Positions 1 to 8,311 of a stretch of 20,356 nt of DNA are shown in pieces; position 1 is the stretch's first letter; every line of letters begins with the position of its first letter. The stretch comes from JBFLVN01 sp040758475 (lineage in GTDB: Bacteria > JAGRBM01), in NCBI GenBank assembly GCA_040758475.1, contig JBFLVN010000029.1:1-20356 (forward strand), in the 5' to 3' direction. Under the pieces are notes generated by a model. The model was not told where the DNA came from. It was given only the letters and a program-made list of their open reading frames with translations, and made no database searches. Both the position numbers and the translations under genes were made by a program.

Positions 1-3000
1 TATAGGCGACAAAGCGGCCGTCTCCTGACAAGACCGGCCCGTGCACGCTGGTAAACTTGTCCGCTGACACGCCCCACGCATTGGGGCTAACCCATTCGAT
101 GGACCAGCCGGGCGCCAAATCCGTCCGAACATCCATGGAATAGAGCAATGTTGGCGCCACTCCCGGTGCCTCCGCCCAAAGCGAGATTGGCTCAACGGCG
201 TCATAGGAAATATCCCCAAATACGGCAACTCCTGCATCTACAGTCTGGGTCGTGGTTCCAGACAACGTCTCCGTGCCACCGGCTACCCGCAAGGAAACGA
301 CTGTTGAATCGTCCAGCCATACCACCGTTTCGTCCTGGGCACGGACCTCGACAATAAAAAAGCTAAAGGGCTGGCCGCTCCACTCCACGGGCGACGGGAG
401 GACACCGAAAGCAAGGTGATGGGGTACGGGAAGCGGTTCCACCGCGACCGGAACGTTCAACAAACCCCTGGGCACGCCGGAACCTTCAACGGTTATAGAA
501 ATATTTTCGGCCCGGTCGTAAACGACGTTCGCAAAAGTAACAGCGCCACCCACCGGTACGGCCGGTGTGGCGGTAAGGACGCCGCTGGCAGCGGCAAGAG
601 AAAGGCTCACCTCCTCCAGGTAATCAGTCACCAAATTGCCGTATGGATCTTCGACCTGGACACTAAAAGGGGACCAGGCGATCCCGGCGAACTCGCTCTC
701 AGCTGGCGGCACCTTAAATGCCAGGTGATCCGGTGGACCCGGAATGAAACCATGCATTTGACTGATTGGCAGGAAATATCCGGAATCATCGAGCACATCC
801 AATTGGAACAGCCCCACGTCCGTTCCTTTAAAGTAAAAAACGGAGGTGGCGGTTCCTTCTGGAAGGGTGAGTTGCGAGATGAGTTGAGTACACGCCGGAT
901 CGGAATAGAACGAAACTTCCGGAGGCCCCATCAAATCGACCGTCACATCGGCGGGGGCCATGACGGGAACATCCTGGTTATCGTGGACTTCGAGCACAGT
1001 GGAGCCCGAGCAAGTGTATACTGGAACGGATTGGCCGGTATCTCCGGCAATGGCCAGTTTGAAGGCCACGCCGCCATCGGGCAGAACAAGATCCAACGGC
1101 GGAAGATCGCCGCCCATCTGGCCCGAAGACGAACCTAGGGGTACCACACTCGAATAACCAAGCCCCAGTTGCCCATTGGAATTGGCGCCCCAACATTTTA
1201 CCAAGCCGGGATCCAGTATGGCGCAAACGGAACCCGGTCCTGGTATCTGGGAACCGCCATCGATTTGCGCAACAACGCGCCCCGCCCCCAGATCGACGGG
1301 AGCGAGACTCTCTCCCATTTCTCCAGGGCCATCACCCAAATTGACGCCGGAACCCAGACCCAATCCGGCCGCGCTTCCACGTCCCCAGCATTTGAGTGTC
1401 CCTCCGTCAAAGATCGCGCACGTCGTGGAACCTGGGGCGACCTGAACCGCGAAAACCTCCGGCCCCAGATCGATCGGTGGAAGAGCGGCCGGAGATTCTC
1501 CCGCGTTATCGCCCCAGGCCTGCGTATTTCCTGATCCCAGCTGACCGAAATTATTCGCACCCCAACACTTCAGGGCTCCTGTATCGAGGATCACGCAGGT
1601 ATTATCCCCCCCAGCAAAAAGGGCGGCCGCTGTGACATCAGGGCCAAGGTCTACTGCTGGAAGATTCGCTCCCATCTCACCCGGCTCGGCGCCAAGATCG
1701 GTCGTGTTTCCAAGGCCCAACTGTCCGAATTGATTGTCGCCCCAGCATTTCACGTGGCCGGTCGAAAGGAGGGCACAGCTGTGAGCCCGGCCTATGGCCA
1801 CTGAAATGGCCACAGCATCGGGCCCCATATCCGTCACTGGAAGAGGCACAAGGGCATAAGTGGAGTTGAGATTTCCCAGGCCGAGTTGTCCGGAGTCATT
1901 GGCACCCCAACACCCGACCTTCCCTCCCGAAAGAACGGCACAGGAATGATCCGCCGAAGCATCCGATGCTAAGGCCAGAACCGGCAGATCTTGCTCGAAT
2001 TGGATTGCCTTCAGAGAGTCGCCCAAGAACAGTTCGCTATCCCCCACTCTGTCGTAAATGTACGCATGGATTAGTGAAGCGACAAAATACAAGTTCCCCA
2101 ATTGGCCAGCGTTGTTATATCCCCAACATTTTACTTTTCCTGTCAACAACAGGGCGCAGGAATGGTTCCGGCCGGCCGCGACAGCCGTTGCCGCGGCATT
2201 GGTGCCGAGATTGACGGGTGGGAGGTTCACGCCCATCTCTCCCGCCTGATCGCCTCGCGAGAGGGAATCCCCCACACCCAACTGGCCGTAACCATTTCCC
2301 CCCCAGCATTTCACCTGACCTTGCGGGAAAAGGGCGCAAGCGTGCTTTTCTCCGACGCCAATTCCAGCCACTCCTCCCGAAGCGACCACGCGAAGCGGGC
2401 GGTCCAACAGTGGCTCGAGCGTCCCAGAAACCAAGTCGAAAGAGATCGTCTCTGAAACATCGTATGAAAGCCCCGAAAAAGCCGCGACACCATTGACACT
2501 CTGCACGCTCGCAGGACCGTCTAAAAATCCCGTTCCAGATGAAAGGATAACATCCATCCATTCATTACTTGCGGCGGCCATGTTGCCGAAAGCATCTTGA
2601 ACCACTGCCTGGAAACCCCAGGTCGCGCCCGCTTGAACCACGGGAGGTGGCGGAATTTTCCACCCGAGACGAGCGGGAGCGGCAGGCAGAACGATCAGGC
2701 CTTGTGTTCCCCAGATGGTGTACGTGTACCGGACCATAAATCCGAGGGAGAAATCCTTGCTGACATTAACTGCTTTAGTTCCAGTGGTCGTGGCGCTCAG
2801 GTAAAAGGAGGCGGTTCCCGAACGGCCGTCTTCCTCTGGAATAACAATCTGGCCGGAAGAGGAGGTGGCGGAGAGAGGATCCGTACAATCTGGATCCCTG
2901 TACGCCACAACTCCAGCCGCTACTTGGACGCGAAACGAAAGATCGCAGTCCATGACGGCCGGATTGCCGAATCGGTCCTGTGCCTGAACGGTTATGACCT

Positions 3001-6000
3001 CCGAGCATGCACCGGCCGTTGAGGTACGCACGGGGGTGAGGAAACCAACTTTGTCGGGAGGCCCCGCCGAGACTTCCACAGGAGCGAGGTCGGAGCTCAG
3101 GACACCGGGCGCCGAAGCGACGAGAAACATCTCTTCGGCTTTGGGGTAAGAGAAATAATGTTCCGCGTATTCAAACGTCGCGATACCCCCTGCCAAAGTC
3201 TCATTAAAATCATTGATGGTGGATTTTAGGGCGGCCGATCCCAGCGTGGAGAGAGTGACGATGGTCGAATTGTCATTGATTGCCAGATTGCCGAAAGCAT
3301 CTTGGGCCAACACTGTAATCGCCTGCGTCCAAGTAGCTCCCGCGAGAACGCTCGCTGGCGGAGGAATTCCCCAAAGCAACTTGGCGGGGGGCCCGGGTTC
3401 TACAATCACCAGAACGGATGGGGCAGAAAAGAGTGCTTCCGATGCAATGCCAACGAGTGCGTCTCCAGCCTTGTCACAAGAAAGGTCATCAAAAACCACA
3501 ATACCACCGGAGGCACAACGAGTAGTGGTTCCCGATAAAAAAGCGGGACCATCCACCGAGATCGTCACACAACTTGTAGCGGTGGGGATTTGATTTCCGT
3601 TTACGTTCTGAATCTCAACTGTTATAGAAGGCCAGGTCTCCCCGGCTTCAACAATCACGGGCGGCGCCGACCGGTAAGCGAGCCGGAAGGGTTGGGTGTT
3701 CGGCAATATGCTAATGCTGACAGAACGAGGCGCTGAACTCCCACCCTCCGAATCAGTAACGATGAACTCGATGGCGTCACTTCCAGCGTAATCAGTATTT
3801 GGCGTATAAACGATTGGAAAAGGCGCCGCTCCATGAGTGCCGTTAAGAAAACCGTGGATGGGTCCAGCAACCACCGCCACCGCAAGACCACCGGCCGGAT
3901 CCTCCACATCCGTACCCGTCAGAGAGAGGATGGCCGAGCCACCCTGGACCAGTGAAACCGGGACGTGCGGGACCGCAACCGGCAGATCGTTGACGGAGAG
4001 CACTCTAACGCTTACCGTCTCCCGCACCGAAACCAACGAATCCGTATCCGTAACTGTAAATTCAAAAGAATCATTTCCAGAGAAGTCGGGGGGTGGCGTA
4101 TAGATCGCTTGCAGGGGGGCCGTCCCGCTCAAGATATCCAAGCTTCCGATAAGGGGACCAGAAACAACCGATACGGTGAGGGAGTTTTCGAGATCCTGCG
4201 CATCCATTCCCGTCAAAGTAATCTCAACGGAAGAATCTTCTTCAACGACCATTCCCAAAACAGGAACAGCTACGGGAATATCGCCACGGCTATAAGCTTG
4301 AAGTGAGACAGCCCGGGCAGCCGATACCGTGCCTTCCGAATCGGTTACGGTAAACTCAAAAGAATCGCCACCCGAATAACCCGGAATAGGTGTATAGAAG
4401 ACTTTCAAGGGGGCATTTCCACTTAAAGTACTTAGAGAGCCGTGAAACGGTCCACGAAACACCGTTACTACCAATGATTCGGCCAAATCTTCCACATCCG
4501 TGCCCGTAAGGATGAGATGTGGTGTCAAGCTCCCCTCAATGGCGGTTTGCGTTCCAGAGAACTCCGCGCCGGGAAAGTCGTTCACCGGAAATACGGAAAC
4601 AGTAACGGCCGCCACATCCGTCAAGCCATTGGGATCACGCGCGGTATAGGAGAACGAATCCTCGCCGAAAAAATCTGGGTTCGGCACATAACAAAGGAGA
4701 CCATCATCTTCCTGCGTCACAATACCATTGTCCGGTTGGGTAATGGAGACGATGGACAAGTCCTCCCCGTCTTCGTCGAAATCATTTTCAAGAACGGGAA
4801 TTTCAACAGCGCGGTCTTCCAGCGTGTGGGCAACGTCGTCCTCGATCCGCGGCGGATGCAGGACTGTAACGAGCACCTGCTCACTGGCAGGCCCTTGATC
4901 TCCCTGGCATGTAAGCGTGTAAAGCGTCGTCGCAAGGGGTTGCTTCTGGACCGCGCCCTGAGCCCATACCCAACCGTGATCTGTCAACGAACAAGTCGTC
5001 GCGTTCGACGCATCCCACCAAAGCGTCGTCTTTTCTCCGTAAAGGAGTATCGCCGGAATAGCCATAAAAGATTGGATTTCAACTGGAGCAGCTACCTTGA
5101 CGTATTGGGCCACAGAAACGGGGCCACCTTGCCCCTGGCAAGTCAACCAATAATACATGGACTCCGATGGAGTGACGGCGAGACTTCCATTTCCTGGAAC
5201 AGACATTCCGTTGACGGCACAGGAGGCCGCATACCGCGTCGTCCAGGAAAGAACGCTCTGCCCTCCTGGGGAAACGACATTGGGAAGCGCCGAGAAAGAA
5301 AGAATCCGGACGTTGGCTGCCTCCCCCGTCTTGCAATCGAATGCATAGACGGCGTTTACGGCCGTTGGGTCGGAGGCGATCGGAACGCCGTAAAGAGTCA
5401 GCGGCCAGAGGCCCAGCTTTGCACCAAGCGGCCAGAAGGTGACCACCGATGAACCAGCCGGAACATTCTCCACAAAGGCTTGCCCGTCAGAACCGGTTCC
5501 CAACGCCACGGTCTTACCGAGCGAATGGTTGTAAATTGAATAATTAAACGCGGGAATGGGAAATTTCTCGCCGCCATCCGTGCATTTCCCTTCTATTTGA
5601 AGCTTTACGTCCACTACTGGAATCGTGGGAGCTGCTACGGGAATCGAAAAAGGGGCGCACGAAGGCCCCAACATCACATCGGTAGCGCCCAGCACCTCGT
5701 TTCCAAACAGCACGTCAAAGCGAAGAGAAATGGACTGAGGAACACCAACGACATGGACCAGGTTGTCCCGCGTATAATGATAATTGGTATTGAAGAATCC
5801 GCCCACCAGACGTTGAGCGCGTACATACACGGGAACACCCACGGCGTTCGGCGCACGATCCAAGGCGATGTCGACGTTGCAGCCAGGAAACGACCAATCC
5901 AGGTTCCAATATGACAGATGGGCCGCCTCAAACGCCGCCAGGAAATTTCCGTTCTCATCCGGCCCGCTGACCGTAGCCGTGGCCTCGTAGGTCCATTCCC

Positions 6001-6913
6001 CCGTTTCCTCGTCGTAACTCCAAATAGGGATCGTATCGCCGTCCCCAAGCGGCTCCCCCGTTTCGGGATTCACCGTCTCACCCGGAACGCTCGTGGTTAC
6101 CTGGATGGGCTTGGGGTTTCCGGAAGCATCCTCAAATGTTTCGGCTTTTTCTCCCAATTCATCCGTTATCTCGATCGCGACGAAGCCGCCCGTGATGAAG
6201 GCGGCGTCTGGCTCGAATTCGCCGGCCTCATTCTGGGCGAGGGAGACGCCGAACCCGCCGGGGAAGGAGGAAAGCGATGCGGTTTCCTGGTTCGTGAAGT
6301 AAGTGACTGAAACCGACAAATCCCCGGCGAGCGGGACGCCCCCCTCGCCCAGAAGCACCGTGCCCTTCTCGATATCAACCGAGGCGCTGGCCCCCGTTCC
6401 TTCGTCCGGTGGCGTATCGATGCGAAGATCGGCTTCCAAGAAGCCATACGCACCCGCACTACCTTCCACGTAAAAGGCGGATGAAACCCCTGCCGGCGGA
6501 TCGCTCAAACTGGCGACATTGATCGTGACGGTGTGATCGCCTGTTTGAAAAAGCCGGACCGGCTGGCTCGTGGGGACGAACCCCTCCCCCGTCACAAGGA
6601 CGGTGAAATCGACCGGATCGTCCGTATCGGGAACGATCCCCTCGGCAAGGGTGAAAACCGCCGATCCGTCCGTGGTTTCGATCGCCGGGGCGGGCAGGCC
6701 CGCCGTATCGGTTACTTTCGCCGCGTCATCACCAGACACTTGGACCGTGAGCGCATGAACTTCTTTGAGACCGATGGGGATGCCGGAAGAAGCGTCCACG
6801 AGCCGGACCGCGATAGTCGTTTCGAGGGGCATGAAAGGAGGGGGTTGCTCACCAGCGCAGGCGGCAAAGGACGCGAGCAGAAGAGCTGCTATCCCAGACC
6901 TCTTTGAACCCAT
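1..6913 (-). CDS. Giant multidomain surface lipoprotein, N-terminal 2304 residues (3' end outside window)
   Basis: One uninterrupted frame runs from the ATG at 6913-6911 to the window edge, where bases 4-2 still encode Tyr. GGAGG at 6922-6926 lies 8 nt before the ATG. Residues 1-19 are a lipoprotein signal (KR, hydrophobic stretch, FAAC; Cys19 would be lipidated). Approximate order after that: two Ig/carboxypeptidase-regulatory-like segments (30-330, ending HLSYWNLDW); a Cys-containing beta-rich segment (340-530); two Ig-like repeats with paired Cys (534-684); four cadherin-like repeats (685-1074); four filamin/invasin-like units with AQDAFGN-type motifs (1075-1511); seven RCC1 repeats (1512-1943); two more Ig-like units (to about 2265); and then SGDGRFVAY, which resembles the first strand of a WD40-like/TolB propeller. 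The export signal and extracellular repeat types suggest a surface-anchored binding or adhesion protein, but the ligand is unknown. No catalytic domain is visible in this part. Similar mosaics of Ig and RCC1 repeats are known in bacteria, so the architecture is recognisable but the function is inference. Confidence 0.93.
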   Translation of the reverse strand, partial: MGSKRSGIAALLLASFAACAGEQPPPFMPLETTIAVRLVDASSGIPIGLKEVHALTVQVSGDDAAKVTDTAGLPAPAIETTDGSAVFTLAEGIVPDTDDPVDFTVLVTGEGFVPTSQPVRLFQTGDHTVTINVASLSDPPAGVSSAFYVEGSAGAYGFLEADLRIDTPPDEGTGASASVDIEKGTVLLGEGGVPLAGDLSVSVTYFTNQETASLSSFPGGFGVSLAQNEAGEFEPDAAFITGGFVAIEITDELGEKAETFEDASGNPKPIQVTTSVPGETVNPETGEPLGDGDTIPIWSYDEETGEWTYEATATVSGPDENGNFLAAFEAAHLSYWNLDWSFPGCNVDIALDRAPNAVGVPVYVRAQRLVGGFFNTNYHYTRDNLVHVVGVPQSISLRFDVLFGNEVLGATDVMLGPSCAPFSIPVAAPTIPVVDVKLQIEGKCTDGGEKFPIPAFNYSIYNHSLGKTVALGTGSDGQAFVENVPAGSSVVTFWPLGAKLGLWPLTLYGVPIASDPTAVNAVYAFDCKTGEAANVRILSFSALPNVVSPGGQSVLSWTTRYAASCAVNGMSVPGNGSLAVTPSESMYYWLTCQGQGGPVSVAQYVKVAAPVEIQSFMAIPAILLYGEKTTLWWDASNATTCSLTDHGWVWAQGAVQKQPLATTLYTLTCQGDQGPASEQVLVTVLHPPRIEDDVAHTLEDRAVEIPVLENDFDEDGEDLSIVSITQPDNGIVTQEDDGLLCYVPNPDFFGEDSFSYTARDPNGLTDVAAVTVSVFPVNDFPGAEFSGTQTAIEGSLTPHLILTGTDVEDLAESLVVTVFRGPFHGSLSTLSGNAPLKVFYTPIPGYSGGDSFEFTVTDSEGTVSAARAVSLQAYSRGDIPVAVPVLGMVVEEDSSVEITLTGMDAQDLENSLTVSVVSGPLIGSLDILSGTAPLQAIYTPPPDFSGNDSFEFTVTDTDSLVSVRETVSVRVLSVNDLPVAVPHVPVSLVQGGSAILSLTGTDVEDPAGGLAVAVVAGPIHGFLNGTHGAAPFPIVYTPNTDYAGSDAIEFIVTDSEGGSSAPRSVSISILPNTQPFRLAYRSAPPVIVEAGETWPSITVEIQNVNGNQIPTATSCVTISVDGPAFLSGTTTRCASGGIVVFDDLSCDKAGDALVGIASEALFSAPSVLVIVEPGPPAKLLWGIPPPASVLAGATWTQAITVLAQDAFGNLAINDNSTIVTLSTLGSAALKSTINDFNETLAGGIATFEYAEHYFSYPKAEEMFLVASAPGVLSSDLAPVEVSAGPPDKVGFLTPVRTSTAGACSEVITVQAQDRFGNPAVMDCDLSFRVQVAAGVVAYRDPDCTDPLSATSSSGQIVIPEEDGRSGTASFYLSATTTGTKAVNVSKDFSLGFMVRYTYTIWGTQGLIVLPAAPARLGWKIPPPPVVQAGATWGFQAVVQDAFGNMAAASNEWMDVILSSGTGFLDGPASVQSVNGVAAFSGLSYDVSETISFDLVSGTLEPLLDRPLRVVASGGVAGIGVGEKHACALFPQGQVKCWGGNGYGQLGVGDSLSRGDQAGEMGVNLPPVNLGTNAAATAVAAGRNHSCALLLTGKVKCWGYNNAGQLGNLYFVASLIHAYIYDRVGDSELFLGDSLKAIQFEQDLPVLALASDASADHSCAVLSGGKVGCWGANDSGQLGLGNLNSTYALVPLPVTDMGPDAVAISVAIGRAHSCALLSTGHVKCWGDNQFGQLGLGNTTDLGAEPGEMGANLPAVDLGPDVTAAALFAGGDNTCVILDTGALKCWGANNFGQLGSGNTQAWGDNAGESPAALPPIDLGPEVFAVQVAPGSTTCAIFDGGTLKCWGRGSAAGLGLGSGVNLGDGPGEMGESLAPVDLGAGRVVAQIDGGSQIPGPGSVCAILDPGLVKCWGANSNGQLGLGYSSVVPLGSSSGQMGGDLPPLDLVLPDGGVAFKLAIAGDTGQSVPVYTCSGSTVLEVHDNQDVPVMAPADVTVDLMGPPEVSFYSDPACTQLISQLTLPEGTATSVFYFKGTDVGLFQLDVLDDSGYFLPISQMHGFIPGPPDHLAFKVPPAESEFAGIAWSPFSVQVEDPYGNLVTDYLEEVSLSLAAASGVLTATPAVPVGGAVTFANVVYDRAENISITVEGSGVPRGLLNVPVAVEPLPVPHHLAFGVLPSPVEWSGQPFSFFIVEVRAQDETVVWLDDSTVVSLRVAGGTETLSGTTTQTVDAGVAVFGDISYDAVEPISLWAEAPGVAPTLLYSMDVRTDLAPGWSIEWVSPNAWGVSADKFTSVHGPVLSGDGRFVAY
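340..3690 (-). repeat. Six filamin/invasin-like Ig units, split by the RCC1 propeller
   Basis: A recurrent motif of the form AG-(A/E/I)-xW-x4-(V/I)-x-(V/A)-x-(A/E)-(Q/D)-(D/N)-x-x-GN appears near bases 3640, 3335, 3005 and 2625, before the RCC1 array in protein order. It recurs near 690 (AGIAWSPFSVQVEDPYGN) and more weakly near 380. Examples are AGATWTQAITVLAQDAFGN and AGATWGFQAVVQDAFGN. Each unit continues with a strand of small residues and a G-x-A-x-F-x-(D/G/N) closing motif. The RCC1 block therefore sits inside a run of related Ig units, as if inserted between the fourth and fifth. Confidence 0.7.
1085..2380 (-). repeat. Seven RCC1 (ATS1-type) repeats inside the giant lipoprotein
   Basis: Seven coding repeats have the core C-A-(L/I/V)-x6-(V/L)-K-C-W-G-x-N-x-x-G-Q-L-G. 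The KCWG motifs fall near bases 2305, 2125, 1912, 1745, 1565, 1385 and 1192, so the period is usually 165-215 bp. The third copy has GCWG, and the sixth is degenerate (KCWGRGSAAGLG). In all seven the two cysteines are spaced exactly C-x9-C. Seven RCC1 units are what a closed seven-bladed propeller needs. The second repeat is followed by an insertion of about 45 residues before blade three. The repeats have diverged in DNA sequence, so the array is old and not a recent expansion. Confidence 0.92.
3693..4860 (-). repeat. Four tandem cadherin-like (Big_9/VCBS-type) domains inside the giant lipoprotein
   Basis: Residues about 685-1074 hold four units of roughly 95-105 residues. Each has an acidic opening (EDDVAHTLED, TGTDVED, TGMDAQD, TGTDVED), a central G-x-L/I strand, a YTP-x-x-x-(Y/F)-x-G-x-D-S/A strand and a closing F-x-(F/Y/I)-x-(V/A)-(T/R)-D-x-(E/D/N) motif. 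This is the signature of Ca-binding cadherin-like tandem domains common in large bacterial adhesins. The second and third copies are most alike. Ca binding is inferred from the acidic linkers. Confidence 0.85.
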
Positions 6914-6933
6914 CGTAACACCCTCCATCCGAC

Positions 6934-6951
6934 CGGGCGCTCTCGCGCCCG
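6934..6951 (-). other. GC hairpin with GAGA tetraloop in the leader of the giant gene
   Basis: On the minus strand the leader reads CGGGCGC-GAGA-GCGCCCG, a perfect 7-bp GC stem closed by a GNRA-type tetraloop. It lies 21-38 nt upstream of the ATG and just upstream of the Shine-Dalgarno at 6922-6926. No run of T follows, so it is not an intrinsic terminator. A role in mRNA stability or translation is inference. Confidence 0.6.
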
Positions 6952-7013
6952 CCAAATCCCGCCGTTTTATCAAATGACTCCTCCATTGTGATTCCAGCGG
7001 GAGGAAGTTCGTA

Positions 7014-7220
7014 GTGTTCTGGGCCACTCTTCTTCAAAAACCGTGTTCTGCGCGAACACGCTTCGCGCGGAAGAAGAACAAACTTTTGCATAGCGTGTTC
7101 TGGGAGTGTACGGGAACGAACTGGTTTTATGGCCTTCTTCCGGCGGTTGCCAAAAAATGGCGATGAAATTTCCAGTAATTCACTTGATATCTGGCCAGAC
7201 CGTGTTCTGGTTGAACACGG
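7014..7220. promoter_or_regulatory. Cluster of TGTTCT/AGAACA half-sites and overlapping hairpins between the amidase and giant lipoprotein genes
   Basis: GTGTTCTG occurs four times in about 210 bp (7014, 7043, 7095 and 7202). Two copies are halves of perfect palindromes: CGTGTTC-tgcgc-GAACACG at 7042-7060 and CCGTGTTC-tggtt-GAACACGG at 7200-7220. AGAACA (7075-7080) and TGTTCT (7096-7101) form a third, wider inverted repeat. A second perfect hairpin, GCGCGAA-cacgc-TTCGCGC at 7050-7068, overlaps the first palindrome and cannot form at the same time. An outer 8-bp pair, TCTTCTTC (7028-7035) with GAAGAAGA (7070-7077), encloses both. A ten-base palindrome, TCTGGCCAGA, lies at 7190-7199. The 340-bp gap 6914-7253 holds no convincing gene. 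The sites could be operators, leader-RNA structure, or copies of a genome-wide repeat. Confidence 0.6.
7126..7153 (-). promoter_or_regulatory. Candidate sigma-70 promoter for the giant lipoprotein gene
   Basis: On the minus strand, TTGGCA (7153-7148) and CATAAA (7131-7126) are separated by 16 bp. They match the -35 and -10 consensus at 5/6 and 4/6 positions. Transcription would start near 7119 and give a leader of about 205 nt. That leader would contain the hairpins and half-sites at 7014-7101. This is prediction from sequence only. Confidence 0.4.
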
Positions 7221-7253
7221 GGTCCCGGCCGCAAGCGACTCGCTCGAAATTCG

Positions 7254-8105
7254 TCAGGGGGCAGTTCCGGAGAGAGGCGCCCCCTCCGGCACCTCGGGGT
7301 GCCGGGCGTCGTATTCGAGGATCGCATCGGTGAGGGCCTGGGCGATTTTCTCCTGGTACTGGCTCGTCCCCAGGAGCTTTGTATCTTCCACGTTGCTCAG
7401 GAACCCGATCTCGACGAGGACCGACGCCATCTGGGCGCGGGAGAGGACGAAGAAGGGCGCCTGCCGGACGCCCCGGTTCTCGGTCTTGAGGGCGCCCGTA
7501 AGATGCGTGTGGACCAGGATGGCGAGTTCCTCGGAGGCCTTGATCTGTTCGGTGGAAGCGAGGGAGAGAAGCGTCTGGAAGAGGGGGTCGTCCGGATTCT
7601 TCCCTTCTTTTTCGAGCACGGCGTTTTCAGCCAGGGCGAGCTTTCTCGCCTCGGCGTCACTGGCTTCGGTGCTAAGGAGATAGGTCTCGACGCCCCGGGC
7701 GGTCTTCCGGGGGGCCGAGTTGGCGTGGATCGATACAAAGAGCCGCGCCCCCAGATGATTGGCCAGCGCCATGCGCTCCTGGAGGGGGATGTATTTGTCC
7801 TCTTCGCGGGTGAGCTTTACCGGGAGATCCGGCTTTTTCTTCCGGAGGGCGTCCCGAACCTTGAGGGCCACGTCGAGCACCAAGCGGCTCTCGGTGTAGC
7901 CCGACTCCGCCACGGTCCCCGTGTCTTCGCCGCCATGGCCCGGATCGATCACCACGGGCGGCGGGCCCGGGGTTTCCACCACTACGGACACGGCGGGCGG
8001 CGGCGGTTTGGCGCAGGTGGAAAGAAAAACGAGCCCCCCGAAGAGCGCGCCTAAGGGAAGCGCCCAGCTCTTTCGTTCCGCTTTTGAGAACGGGGTCATC
8101 TTCAT
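7254..8105 (-). CDS. N-acetylmuramoyl-L-alanine amidase (Amidase_3), putative lipoprotein
   Basis: This enzyme cleaves the amide bond between MurNAc and the stem peptide of murein in the periplasm. The ATG at 8105 gives 283 residues and has GGAAA just upstream. An in-frame ATG at 8132 would add nine residues but has a poorer site. The N-terminus has a basic start, a hydrophobic stretch and FLSTC (Cys31), a slightly unusual lipobox with Thr at -1. A Pro-rich linker follows. The catalytic domain shows the zinc ligands of the family: His57 in DPGHGGED, Glu72 in YTESRL, His127 in SIHANSAP, and the catalytic Glu232 in VEIGFLSN. There is no AMIN or SPOR domain, so it is a minimal AmiC-like enzyme. 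The divergent neighbour encodes a LytM-type protein of the class that can activate such amidases. Confidence 0.93.
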   Translation of the reverse strand: MKMTPFSKAERKSWALPLGALFGGLVFLSTCAKPPPPAVSVVVETPGPPPVVIDPGHGGEDTGTVAESGYTESRLVLDVALKVRDALRKKKPDLPVKLTREEDKYIPLQERMALANHLGARLFVSIHANSAPRKTARGVETYLLSTEASDAEARKLALAENAVLEKEGKNPDDPLFQTLLSLASTEQIKASEELAILVHTHLTGALKTENRGVRQAPFFVLSRAQMASVLVEIGFLSNVEDTKLLGTSQYQEKIAQALTDAILEYDARHPEVPEGAPLSGTAP

Positions 8106-8167
8106 ATTTTCCAGGCGCCCCTCATACCGCATGAGCCCTATTGCCGGAAACAGGCCATTCGCCCCAA

Positions 8168-8182
8168 TAACGCAACGCGTTA
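8168..8182. promoter_or_regulatory. Inverted repeat upstream of the amidase gene
   Basis: TAACGC-AAC-GCGTTA is a perfect 6-bp inverted repeat about 60 bp upstream of the amidase start. It lies in the divergent gap shared with the M23 gene. I found no convincing -10/-35 pair on either strand near it, so an operator role is a guess. Confidence 0.3.
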
Positions 8183-8311
8183 CATAAGTCTCGTTTTTAC
8201 TTGCCCAGCCCCGGAGGGTTTGATAAACTGTTTTTTACAGCGAGGCTACTGGATTCCGGTTGAATGACACGGGATGGGTGGTTTGCGCTGTTTTGGGAAA
8301 GTGGAAGGGCC

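Noticed and set aside
1185..2320. Regular CCCCA-type motifs about 180 bp apart, at first sight like a repeat array
   Set aside because: They are the reverse complement of codons for KCWG in the RCC1 blades. Spacing and sequence vary as expected for coding repeats, so this is not a CRISPR or DNA-level array.
4517..5452. 311-residue plus-strand open frame opposite the giant lipoprotein gene
   Set aside because: It is rich in Arg and Gly with no domain pattern, and the opposite strand encodes clear Ig and cadherin-like repeats in one unbroken frame.
7200..7220. Hairpin after the amidase stop as an intrinsic terminator
   Set aside because: The stem is good, but no run of T follows on the minus strand, and the same half-sites recur nearby. 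It is better seen as part of the half-site cluster.
7299..8054. 251-residue plus-strand frame opposite the amidase
   Set aside because: Shadow frame without motifs. The minus strand carries all amidase zinc ligands.
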